This document shows positions 1 through 9,281 of a stretch of 21,321 nucleotides of DNA, piece by piece. The DNA comes from Priapulus caudatus. Its lineage: Eukaryota > Priapulida > Priapulimorpha > Priapulimorphida > Priapulidae. Under the pieces are notes generated by a model. The model was not told the DNA's origin. It saw nothing but the letters and a program-made list of their open reading frames with translations, and ran no database searches. Each line of letters starts with the position of its first letter. The first letter of the stretch is position 1. A program made the translations under genes and the position numbers. The stretch spans positions 491,749-513,069 of the forward strand of contig NW_014577134.1 in NCBI RefSeq assembly GCF_000485595.1, read 5' to 3'.

Positions 1-32
<32 letters not shown>

Positions 33-41
33 GGTATGTCT
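1..41. repeat. (TGTC)n microsatellite
   Basis: Tetranucleotide run of TGTC, slightly degenerate after position 32. Confidence 0.95.
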
Positions 42-60
42 GTTTGTCAGTCGGGCTCAT

Positions 61-326
61 AGGGTCTATGTCCCCCCGGGTACTGCCGGAACTATAACGG
101 CCAGCGGCAGCGATCCGTGGGCTATAGTACTAGAGCTATGCCGGAACGTACCCTGGGTACGGTCCGGTATACCGGAACGTACCCTGGTAACTATTTGATA
201 TGGTTAGGGTTAGGGAGTAGGCGTAGGCGACTCCCTAGACTCGTTAGTGGAGTATGCGAGGTACGGTCCGGCATATTAGATAGTTACAGGGTACGTTCCG
301 GCAGTACCCTGGGGGACATAGACCCT
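61..326. mobile_element. Short TIR element, copy I of the AGGGTCTATG family
   Basis: 32-bp terminal inverted repeats, 61-92 and 295-326, differ by one base; they begin AGGGTCTATGTCCCCC. The inside holds GTACC-rich palindromic blocks (CCGGAACGTACCCTGG) and GGTTAGGGTTAGGG at 203-216. No coding potential. Conserved flanks (GGCTCAT left, CTCAGCGTTAATTAGCC right) recur around the copy at 5890-6779, so the true ends may lie a little further out. Confidence 0.6.
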
Positions 327-410
327 CTCAGCGTTAATTAGCCCGACCAGGCTGTGCGACCGATTGTCTATACAGTTCGGGTATTCTATATAAATATAGG
401 GTTTTCTAAC

Positions 411-917
411 CACTGGCAGCAAGAACCAGTCCGCACCTGCAGCTACAGCACACACGCGGCCATTGACTATATATATACTACATGGCCGCACGGACCACAA
501 CTCACTGTTTTCAATCAGTTACAACTCCGGTGTTCCTGCAGGTGACGCCACTTTCTAACTATCGTTGGAATCGCGGAAGACTGCTGAACAAGCTACACCC
601 GCCATTTTTGACAATCGGCCCGCCACAATGCGCGCAAATCACAGAAATTCCTCAAATATACATGCGAAATGATCCTTCGCATGCTACCTATGAAGAAGGC
701 GGCAGGGCCGGCTGCGCTGATTGGCTGTAGCAAGTTTAATGTGCAGACAGGCTGCGCAACTACGCAACTGACTTGCTGGCAGTTGCGGCAGCCAATCAGC
801 GCAGCCGGCCCTGCCGCCTTCTTCATAGGTAGCATGCGAAGGATCATTTCGCATGTATATTTGAGGAATTTCTGTGATTTGATTGCTGCAGGTGCGGACT
901 GGTTCTTGCTGCCAGTG
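411..917. repeat. Nested foldback repeat (two inverted-repeat pairs)
   Basis: The outer arms 411-443 and 885-917 are perfect 33-bp inverted copies. The inner arms 635-727 and 789-881 are near-perfect 93-bp inverted copies around a 61-bp loop. The structure is lopsided: 191 bp separate outer and inner arms on the left but only 3 bp on the right. No coding region recognised. Confidence 0.85.
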
Positions 918-931
918 CTTCTAACCGGCGC

Positions 932-1243
932 AAATCCACTTTAGGCACCTTAGGTATCACAAAGTGATGCACAGATTTCTGTGTATCATGAACTGATGCA
1001 CAGACTTTCCGTATATCAAGGAATGATGCAAAAACCCTAACCCTAACCTTAGGTCATAAAGTATAACCTTAGGTATCACGAAGTGTGTTAGGGTTTGGGT
1101 TAGGGTTAGGGCTTTTGCATCATTCTTTGATATATGGAAAGTCTGTGCATCAGTTGATGATACACAGAAATCTGTGCATCAGTTGATGATACACAGAAAT
1201 CTGTGCATCACTTCGTGATACCTAAGGTGCCTAAAGTGGATTT
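932..1243. repeat. Inverted repeat with telomere-like centre
   Basis: Arms of about 120 and 144 bp (932-1052, 1100-1243) share CACTTTAGGCACCTTAGGTA and its complement. The right arm has a duplicated 29-bp unit (CAGTTGATGATACACAGAAA...). CCCTAACCCTAACC (about 1036-1049) and TTAGGGTTTGGGTTAGGG (1088-1112) face each other at the apex. Confidence 0.85.
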
Positions 1244-2160
1244 GCACCCTTCTAACCATAGCAAGACCGTTTCTTGAAGCTACAGTACAGGCTAATGAAT
1301 GCAGGGCCCTCGCTACCCACTCGCCAATTCGCCAATGGCGAACAAATTAGTAATCTGGCGATTGAAAGTCTTATTTGGCGAAAAAAGTGACGAACGTAAT
1401 TTTCCCGTAATAAACATGACCCAGCAAATACGATCCTATTTGATCGTCGAAACAGCAACGTTTCTTTTTGCGTGCCGGCACACTCCTGTGTCATTCCCGA
1501 TTGCAGCTTTTTCCTCGATTCCAGGAAAGTTTTGCTGTCGCTCCCTCATACCAGCGCGGTGCCCACCCCTACATATACAGCAATAACCACACCCACGCGA
1601 CTGTAACAATCAGTGCATTCGCACCCCGCGCCCTGTACTGCAATCAATGCCGCCCCAGCCAGCAAGCCTGAGCCACGATGTGCACAGCCACGGACGTGGG
1701 TAACAGGGGTGTCGCGGGCTGCCTTTTTTTTTCTTTTTTTTTCTTTGGCGTGAATGCGTGAGAATGCGTAGGGCATGCGGGAGCGCGGGAGAATGGGTCC
1801 AGATGCGTGAGTCTCCCGCGAAATGCGCAGCGTGAGACTTAGTAGGTCTGCTAACAGAGTAAGATTTAAACTAAAGGGTGAAATTTTATTTTCGGAGTGC
1901 ATCAAATGCAGTCTAAGACATTCAAATGTTTTAAATTTTGCTGGGGGAGACTCCCAGAACCCCCTCTACCTGTCTCCCCCGCGTCTGCCTGCAGAATCCA
2001 CATTCGTGCCTACTGCACGCCTTTGAATTCATCATGTGCGTTTTTCCCCAAACTGGGCATTACCACCGTTGTCTAATTTTCCCTCAGAAGAAACCCTGGT
2101 GTTTAAAAAAGTCCTGTCTCTACACACGGCACGGCAACGGCGCTGGCAAAAGTTAAATGA
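1244..2160. other. Non-genic part of the duplicated segment, possible hAT 5' end at 1302
   Basis: No gene recognised. From 1302, CAGGGCCCTCGCTA followed by repeated CGCCAA/GGCGAA motifs resembles a hAT terminal repeat; the same start is at 7802. A T-rich run lies at 1723-1744. The open frames here have no family resemblance and are broken by indels in the second copy. Confidence 0.4.
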
Positions 2161-2250
2161 TTTTTACTACGCGTCTGCGTGCACGTGTGTGTTTGTGCGC
2201 GCGTGCGTGCGTGTGCATGCGTGTAGGTGTGTTTGTGTGTACTGTGTGTG
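2161..2250. repeat. GT/GTGC-rich low-complexity tract
   Basis: Irregular GTGCGTGTGT runs; also present in copy 2 around 8775-8850. Confidence 0.8.
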
Positions 2251-2435
2251 AGGTACTGTAAAAAGTAGTAAAACTGATAAGTACTAACTGGGGAATATAG
2301 TCAGCTTTTCTGGTTCAATAGCATCCCGAAGTTACAAAAGTAGTAGAGTATATGCATGTGCTGTGAAAACTCTTCTGTAAACTATTAGTATTACTGTAAA
2401 TAACTATAGTGTGTGTATAGTACTGTCTATACTGT

Positions 2436-2606
2436 ACTGCGTGCGTGCATACGTGCGTGCGCGTGCGTGCGTGCGTATGTGCGTGTGCGTGTGCGTGTGC
2501 GTGTGACTGTGTGCGTGTGCGTGTGCGTGTGCGTGTGCGTGTGTGACTGTGTGTGTGTGTGCGTGCGTGCATGCGTGCGTGCGTGCGTGCGTGCGTGCGT
2601 GTGCGC
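2436..2606. repeat. (GTGC)n/(GTGTGC)n microsatellite
   Basis: 171 bp of CGTG and GTGTGC repeats with alternating purines and pyrimidines. The duplication breakpoint lies inside it. Confidence 0.95.
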
Positions 2607-2641
2607 TAATTAGGTTATATTACCTTTTTATTCACTATAGT

Positions 2642-2645
2642 CTAT

Positions 2646-2680
<35 letters not shown>

Positions 2681-3240
2681 GGCAATTATTCATCATATAC
2701 AATACATAGCATACTTTTACAATAAATTTTGAATTCATAAAATTGGATAACACCCAAGGATATATACACAAAAAGCATGACGAGCACACTTATTTACATT
2801 GTGGTCCTTGTTTTGCTATGCCTTGCTGTTATTAACAAATACACTACTATCAGCACTAACTATTTAAATGTAAAAATTTGTAGTTTTAACCGGTCATACA
2901 ATGGTACATTCTCATAAGACGATACAAACATTTTCTTATACCTAATTTTAACCGAATTATTTTAGCGAAAGTCATTCTCCTCTGCCGCTAATGTTTCTAC
3001 CTTTTCCATCAGACATTTCTTAACACGATACTTAAAACTAGAATAAACAGAATTTGTCCTAACTAGCTGTGATAGAGAGAGAGTTCCAAGCTTCAATTGC
3101 AGTATAGGTAAAAGAGGTTTTTCCATTAGGCCTACAAGTGTAGAATCTTTTGTCATCCTATGGATGACCACCACAATATTTATATTCCCGGTGTCCATGC
3201 AATGGGTGACCGCGTATGCTTGCAGTCTACGTTAGGTGTT
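2642..3240 (-). pseudogene. 5'-truncated non-LTR retrotransposon 3' end
   Basis: On the minus strand an open frame (3198-2962) encodes a 78-residue piece with INIVVVIHRMTKDSTLV and RTNSVYSSFKYRVKKCL, which looks like the C-terminus of a CR1/Jockey-type ORF2. Downstream on that strand come 260 bp of AT-rich sequence and a (TAAA)n run (2642-2681) that serves as the 3' tail. Family assignment is tentative. Confidence 0.4.
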
Positions 3241-3900
3241 GTAGCGGTACACCAGTTAAGCTTTGGTCTACTAGCTATATCAAATGAACTATAAAGACAT
3301 CCCACTTCTCCAATTTGTCAAATTCTACTAAATACCTTGATCAGAATCTATAATTAATACTCTTTGCCAATTACTTGTATACTTGTTGTTTCTGTATTAT
3401 TAGATATATGCTTGAGAACATGTTTGTATATTAATTAATTTATAAAATTAAATTTTGCATTGAATTTGAATTTGAATTTGAAATGTCTAACTGTTTAATA
3501 ACTATAGTATAAGTATCTAAGCTTTTCTTTTTTGTTTTTGATAATAATCATTGTTCAATATAAGTCTTAAAGATGGATTTTTTGTTTGAAGAATTTATTT
3601 GTTGAGTGAATTCGAAGTTTGTTTGTTGAATATACTTGTAAAAAATCTTATATAACTGTATGTAATCTGAAACGTTTCCAATGACAGAGTTCAACTATTA
3701 TTTTTATTTTTTTTTGGCCATTAATAATTTTCTGCAATGTATATAGGAGCTAGCCGCGCTGACTAGAAGACCGCATTAATTGTCATTTCGCCCTCCATCA
3801 CTTAATTGTATTTATTTTGTATCATGTTATACCTTTCTGCTAAATTTAATTTGTGTAAGTGTAAATAAAGTTTTGAATTGCATTGAATTAAATTGAAAAA
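3241..3900 (+). repeat. AT-rich sequence with two (TTGAAT)n retroelement-type 3' tails
   Basis: AT-rich and without genes. TTGCATTGAATTTGAATTTG (3456-3482) and, after AATAAAG, TTGAATTGCATTGAATTAAA (3873-3895) look like the 3' microsatellite tails of plus-strand non-LTR elements or SINEs. No coding region left. Confidence 0.35.
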
Positions 3901-3959
3901 CTCAAAAACGCAATGCGGTCTGATGCGGTACAGATTACACGTCGAGTAGAGTAAAACTT

Positions 3960-4080
3960 TTAACCAATTAAAATGCGTAAAGTGTTTCTCGCGTGACGTC
4001 ATTCCGGGTAAGTTTCCCTCTTGCTTCCTGGAAAATATGGCGATCGTTGTGCGGTTCTGTTCGTGACGTTGTTGAGGTTA
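3960..4080 (+). promoter_or_regulatory. Candidate CpG-type promoter: CCAAT, CRE, ETS-like and YY1-like motifs
   Basis: CCAAT at 3964-3968, a perfect CRE (TGACGTCA) at 3994-4001, CTTCCTGG at 4024-4031, and AAAATATGGCG (ATGGCG at 4037-4042), close to the YY1 motif that often overlaps 5' UTRs. Spacing and order resemble TATA-less housekeeping promoters, and possible 5' splice donors follow (GGTAAGT at 4007, GAGGTTAGT at 4075). It might drive a 5' untranslated exon of MFSD10, 10 kb downstream, or another transcript. This is inference from motifs only. Confidence 0.3.
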
Positions 4081-4212
4081 GTTTCGTACGGAATTTTATT
4101 GCCGTACATGTATTTAATTTTTACGACATTATGTTTGACTACTCAAAACAAAGCCAAAGAGCACACGATAGTTTACGAAAGTATGTGTTTAGTGAATATG
4201 CGCATAATTACT

Positions 4213-4571
4213 CGATTAATTACGCACGAAGGGTCGTTGTCGTAACAGGTACTACAGATATGTACCCGAGGCAGTTTTAGGTTGTTTAGTATTATGTTTA
4301 TATTTTTATATGAGGTATGTTTAGGGTTAGGGTTAGGGTTAGAGTTAGGGTTAGGGTTAGGGTTAGTGTTAGGGTTAGGGTAAACCGACCAGGCTCTCCG
4401 ACTAGTTACACGGCCTCTCGCCACGTAGTGTTAAGCGAGATGGGAACTTGTGGCTAGGGTTAGGGTACACTTCTGTAGTACAAGTCTGGTACACTTTGTG
4501 TATACATATATGTACCTCGGGTACATATCTGTAGTACCTGTTACGACAACGACCCCTTGAGCATTAATTAC
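4213..4571. repeat. Inverted repeat with interstitial telomeric centre
   Basis: The arms (about 4213-4270 and 4516-4571) share GGTCGTTGTCGTAACAGGTA and its complement. The loop holds (TTAGGG)n at 4320-4382, about ten units with few changes. Confidence 0.85.
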
Positions 4572-4678
4572 CCTTACATCGGTTACATTCATTCACTGTT
4601 CCTACAGCTCATACTCATAGGGTCTATGTCCCCCAGGGCCCAAGGATAGAGAACATGGGTCCCAATAAAACCAATGTG

Positions 4679-4750
4679 CCTAACCCTAACCCTAATCCTA
4701 ACCCTAACCCTAACCCCTAACTCTAACCATAACTCTAACGCATAACCCTA
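4679..4750. repeat. (CCCTAA)n interstitial telomeric repeat
   Basis: About eleven CCCTAA-like units, increasingly degenerate to the right. Its orientation is opposite to the TTAGGG run at 4320-4382. Confidence 0.9.
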
Positions 4751-4807
4751 AAAAAACCACCGCGCGCCCGTACCCTACCCGCCCGCCGCCGCCTACCCCT
4801 TACGCCT

Positions 4808-5469
4808 AGATACAATTAATGCTAACCCAAACAAGCAGGGATAGGGTTTTACAAAAGCCTCCCTATCCTTTGTTGCGGCAGCGAATCGCCCGATGTAATC
4901 ACTCGGCCGGTTGCTGTGCGTTCAGAGTAGAACCAGCAACTTCCAACACTGGGTTTATTCTCAACACGAACCTTTCTCCGCTATCTGGGAACTTACTATA
5001 TATCGCAATACTCTGTATATAAACTAATATAACCTGTTACAAGAAATTCGAATGTGACGAGCGGCCGAATATACTGAGCGCCCATTTCTGTTGACCTGGG
5101 ACGTACGCATTTCCCAATGCGGCATAGCGATCGGCAAACGCAGCGCCCTCCGATTGGTCAGTGAATCCGCTCTTTCAAACGCGAAGTACGGTCACAGGTC
5201 AACAGGAAATGCAGCTCGTATATTCGCCGCTCGTCACTTCGAATTTTTGTAACAGGTTATATTACTTAATACAGAGTATTGCGCATACATAGTAAGTTCC
5301 CAGATAGCGGAGAAAGGTTCGTGTTGGAGAATAAACCCAGTTTGAAGTTCTAGTCTCTGAAAACGCACCAGCAAACCGGCCGAGTGATTCACTCGGGCAT
5401 TCCTCCGCACAAAAGGATAGGGAGGCTTTGTAACCCTATCCTCTTGGGTTTGGGTTACATTATTGTATC
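4808..5469. repeat. 662-bp palindrome (arms about 300 bp)
   Basis: The left arm runs from AGATACAAT (4808) to CTGTTGACCTG (5088-5098) and on to about 5110. The right arm begins about 5180, includes CAGGTCAACAG (5196-5206) and ends ATTGTATCT at 5469. Shared blocks include the tract around GGTTCGTGTTGAGAATAAAC and the tract around AAAGCCTCCCTATCCTTT. Arms differ by scattered substitutions and small indels. No coding sequence recognised. Confidence 0.85.
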
Positions 5470-5484
5470 TAACCTACCCTAACT

Positions 5485-5689
5485 GCCGGAACGTACCCTG
5501 GGTACGGTCCAGTATACCGGAACGTACCCTGGTCACTATTTGATATGGTTAGGGTTAGGATTAGGGTTAGGAAGTAGGCATGGGCGACTCCCTAGACTCG
5601 TTAGTGGAGTAGACGAGGTACGGTTCGCATATTAGATAGTACCAGGGTACGTTCCGGTATACCGGACCGTACCCAGAGTACGTTCCGGC
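5485..5689. repeat. 205-bp inverted repeat with telomere-like centre
   Basis: Arms GCCGGAACGTACCCTGGGTA.. (5485-5535) and their complement (5633-5689), with GGTTAGGGTTAGGATTAGGG at 5548-5567 in the loop. Copy I (120-300) is the same structure with part of the right arm missing. Confidence 0.8.
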
Positions 5690-5771
5690 AGTACCCCGGG
5701 GGACATAGACCCTCTCAGCGTTCCGCCAGGCTACACTACACTACAGCCCATCACCGTTGTCATCATTACGG

Positions 5772-5839
5772 TATCACCTACTACTACTACTAGTACTAGA
5801 CTACTACTACTACTAGTACTACTACTACTAGTACTAGAC
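5772..5839. repeat. (CTA)n microsatellite with CTAGTACTAG inserts
   Basis: Runs of CTACTACTA interrupted three times by CTAGTACTAG-type blocks. Confidence 0.9.
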
Positions 5840-5889
5840 TGCGAGACTGGATTAAATTTACCAAAAAGCTGCAGGTTAATTAGGCTCAT

Positions 5890-6779
5890 AGCGTCTATGT
5901 CCCCCATGGTACTGCCGGAACTAGCTCTAGTACTATAGCCCTCGGATCGCTGCCGCAGGGCTATAGTACATTCTGCCCAGTAATGTAATCTATCGACAAT
6001 GCTCCAAACTGGTCTGACCAAAAATTATCCCCAAAACGCAAAATGATCGGTCCTTTTTAACACGTACTTAAATATTTAACATGGAACTCACTCTTAACTC
6101 TCATTCTTTTTGAACACTTCCACAACTTCACACCATGTATTTATGCATTTATTTTATCCCTAAAAGTCTTAGCACTACTGGTGTTTTGTTTTCAAATGCT
6201 GTTGCTATGCTTATGTGAAGAAAAATAGACAAAAGACATGGGCAGCTATGATTCAGCCTAGTACATTTCGGGTGACGTCACACGCTGCACACATAACCAG
6301 AGCAACCGCATTTGAAAACAAAACACCAGAGTGCTAAGACTTTAGGAATAATGCATAAAATACTATGGTGTAAAGTTGTGGGAGCTGTTCAAAAACAAAC
6401 ACAATAGAGAGATTCCATGTTTAGATAATGTAAAAACGCCGCGAATCATTTATGCGTTTGTTGCGGGATAAAATTTTGGTGCAGACCAGTCTGGAGCATT
6501 GATAGATTACATCTATGGCCAGAATGTACTATAGCCCTGCTGCGCAGCGCGATCCGTGGCTATACTACTAGCAGTATGCGGAACGTACCCTGGTACGGTC
6601 GGTATACCGCGCGAAAACGTACCGTGGTAAGCGTAGTTTGATATGGTATAGGGTTAGGAGATAGGGTAGGCGACTCCCTAGACTCCAGTTAGTGAGTATG
6701 CGAGGTAACGCGTCCGGCAATTTAGATAGTGTACAGCGGTACGTATCGGCACGTACCCTGGGGGGGGACAATAGACCCT
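5890..6779. mobile_element. TIR element, copy III of the AGGGTCTATG family
   Basis: The left end AGCGTCTATGTCCCCC is at 5890; the right inverted end, with extra bases (GGGGGACAATAGACCCT), finishes at 6779. It encloses the palindrome 5914-6583 and then the GTACC-rich block also found in copy I. It overlaps the start of duplication copy 2. Confidence 0.5.
5914..6583. repeat. 670-bp palindrome (arms about 300 bp)
   Basis: The left arm runs from GCCGGAAC (5914) to about 6221; the right arm runs from about 6290 to GCGGAAC (6583). Matching tracts include GGTGTTTTGTTTTCAAATGC and GGGCTATAGTACATTCTG. The 68-bp loop contains a CRE-like TGACGTCAC at 6273-6281. Arms differ by substitutions and short indels. 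Confidence 0.85.
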
Positions 6780-9099
6780 CTCAGCCGTTAATTAGCCCGA
6801 CCAGGCTTGCGGAACCCGATTTGTCTAACAGTTCGCGTATTCCTAATAAATATATGGGGTTTTCTACCACTGGCAAGCAGAACCAGTCGCGCAACCTGAC
6901 AGCACCGCACACACACGCGGCCATTTGACTTATAAATACTACATGCGCCGCACGGACGCACAACTCACTGTTTCAATTCCAGTTACAACGCACTCGGTGT
7001 TCCTGCAGGTGACGCCACTTTCTAACTATCGTGGAATCGCGGAAGACTGCATAACAAGTTACCCGCCATTTTGACACAATCGGCCCGCCACAATGCGCCG
7101 CAAATCACGAGAAATTCCTCAAATATACAGCGAAATGACCTTTCGGCATGCTACCTATGAAAGAGGGGCAGGGCTCGGTCTGCGTCTGATTGGCTGTAGC
7201 AGTTAATGTGCAGACAGGCTGCGCACTACGCAACTGACGTTGCTGGCAGTTGCGGCAGCCAATCAGCGCAGCCGCGCCTTCCTGCGCTTTCATAGGTAGC
7301 ATGCGAAGGGATCAGTTGCGCATGTATGGTGTGGATAGAATTTTCTGTGATTTGGATTGCTGCGAGGCTGGCGGACTGGTTCTTCGCTGCCAGTGCTTCT
7401 AACGGCCGCCAAATCCAACTTAGGCACCTATAGGTATCACAAGAGTGATCAGCAGATTTCTGTGTATCATGAAATCATGATGCGACAGACTTTCCGTATT
7501 ATCAAGGAAATGATGCAAAACACCCCTAACGACCTAACGCTTAGGTCATAAAGTATAACCTTTAGTAATCACGAAGGTGTTTAGGGTTTGGTTATGGTTA
7601 GGCTTTTGCATCATTCTTTGATATATAGGATAAGTCTGTGCATCAATTGATGATACATCAGAAATACTGTGCATGCGTTGATGATACCACAGAAACTCTG
7701 TTGGGCATCAACTTCGTGATACCTAAGGTGCCTAAAGTGGATTGCACGCTTCTAACCATAGCAAGACGTTTCTTGAGAGCTACAGTACAGGCTAATGCAT
7801 GCAGGGCCCTCGCTACCCGCGCCCCACGCCGCCCGCCGCCCACTCGCACAATTCTCGCCAATGCGACATAATTAGAAATCTGGCGATTGAAAGTCTTATT
7901 GGCGAAAAACAATGACGAACGTGAATTTTCCCGTCTAAACATAACCCAGCAAATACGATCTATTTGATCGTCGAAAGCAGGCAACGTTTCTTTTGGCGCT
8001 GCGCGGCCACAACTCACCCTGTGTCATTCCCGATTGGCAGCTTTGTTCCTTCGTCATTCCCACGAAAGTTTTGCTGTCGCGTCCTCATACCAGCGCGGTG
8101 CCCACCGTTCCCTACATATACAGCAATAACCACACCTGCCTGACGCGATGTCACACGCATCCGCTGCCCTTCGCGACGCCCGGCCGTATGCATCCATCGC
8201 CCGCGCACCCGCAACGCCTGCCGCCTGCTGCACACCCCGCGGACGTGGTCAACAGCCCCCGCGTGCTCCCGCCGCGCGCTGTCCTTTTTTTTTCTTTTTT
8301 CTTTGGCGTGAAGCGTGAACCGAACCATGCCCGCTCCACCCGCGCATCCGCCCGGCCACGCCGCGGGACAAATGGCGTCGCAGATGCGCGAGTCTCACCC
8401 GCGAATCGCAGCCGTCGCACCTTAGTAGGTCTGCTAACGGCGTAAAGACTTTAAACTAACAGGCGTGAAAATTTTATTTCTTCCGGCAGTGGCATCAAAT
8501 GCAAGTCTAAGACATTCAAATGTTTGAATTTTGCGGGACGACTCCGCAGAACCGCCCTCTACCTGTCTCCCCGCGTCTGCCCTGCAGATCACATTCGTGC
8601 CACCTGCACGCCTTCTGAATTAATCATCGTGCGTTTTCCCCAAACTGGGCTACATTACACCGTGTGTCTAATTTTGCCCTCAGAGAAACCACTGGTGTTT
8701 AAAAAAGTCCTCGTCTCCTACACACAGGCCACGGCACGCGCTGGCACAAGTTAAATGATTTTTACTACGGCGCTGCGTGCACGTGTGGTTTGTGCGCGCT
8801 TCGCGTGCGTGTGCATGCGTGGTAGCTCTGTTGTGTTGACTGTGGTGTGGAGGTACTTCGTAAAAAGTATAAAACCGATAAGTACTAAACTGGGGATACA
8901 GTCAGCTTTCTGGTTCAACTAGCATCCCCGGAATGTTTACAGAGGCAGTAGTAGAGTATCATGCATGTGCTGTGAAAACTCCTTCTGTAAATCTAATTAG
9001 TATTAACTGTAAATAACCTAATAGTGTGTGTATAGTACTGTCTATACTGTACTGCGTGCGTGCATACGTGCGTGCGCGTGCGTGCGTGCGTATTGTGCG
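6540..9099 (+). repeat. Segmental duplication, copy 2 (indel-rich)
   Basis: It follows copy 1 throughout and carries the same features: TIR-element interior (6583-6779), foldback repeat (about 6850-7402), telomere-type inverted repeat (about 7408-7745) and hAT-like terminus (7802). It is about 180 bp longer, owing to many one- to three-base insertions and a few GC-rich insertions such as the one near 7818-7840. Right of 9099 the sequence passes into a hAT transposon end not found next to copy 1. Confidence 0.9.
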
Positions 9100-9119
9100 T
9101 CAGGTACTGTAAAAAGTAG

Positions 9120-9281
9120 CTGTTTGTGACCCTACCATCCACAACAGTTGATGTGGAGAGGGGTTTTAGCAGACATAATTTGGTTAAAACAGCTCTGAGA
9201 AATAACCTGAAAACAGAAAGTGTTTGTGACATTCTAATCATCAAAATTGAAGGCCCAGAAGAAGAGAATGTTCGACTTTAA
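9120..9281 (+). pseudogene. hAT transposase C-terminal dimerisation fragment
   Basis: 54 residues in frame to TAA, including VDVERGFSRHNLVKTALRN and DILIIKIEGP. This matches the hAT C-terminal dimerisation region (the E-R-x-F-S...K-x-x-L-R-N pattern seen in ZNF862-like and other hAT proteins), which helps transposase subunits assemble. Everything upstream is missing: the frame opens out of the GTGC microsatellite and the joint CAGGTACTGTAAAAAGTAG. It is therefore a broken end and not a gene. Confidence 0.75.

Larger units (their letters stand above)
100..2483 (+). repeat. Segmental duplication, copy 1
   Basis: Homologous in the same orientation to about 6540-9099. It starts near CAGCGATCCGTGG and ends in the GTGC microsatellite after CTGTACTGCGTGCGTGCATA. 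It includes the foldback repeats and the CAGGGCCCT terminus. Copy 1 has fewer broken runs than copy 2. Confidence 0.9.
4619..5713. mobile_element. TIR element, copy II of the AGGGTCTATG family
   Basis: The left end AGGGTCTATGTCCCCCAGGG is at 4619 and the inverted end GGGGGACATAGACCCT finishes at 5713. The same ends bound copies I and III, but the 1.1 kb inside differs and includes the 662-bp palindrome 4808-5469 and the smaller one 5485-5689. No transposase seen. Confidence 0.5.

Noticed and set aside
1546-1905. 119-codon minus-strand frame in duplication copy 1
   Set aside because: Broken in copy 2, crosses a T-rich run and resembles no family.
4320-4750. True chromosome end
   Set aside because: The repeats are short, degenerate and followed by 16 kb of other sequence including an intact gene; they are interstitial.
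7993-8445. 150-codon frame in duplication copy 2
   Set aside because: Not open in copy 1, GC-rich low-complexity composition and no recognisable domain.
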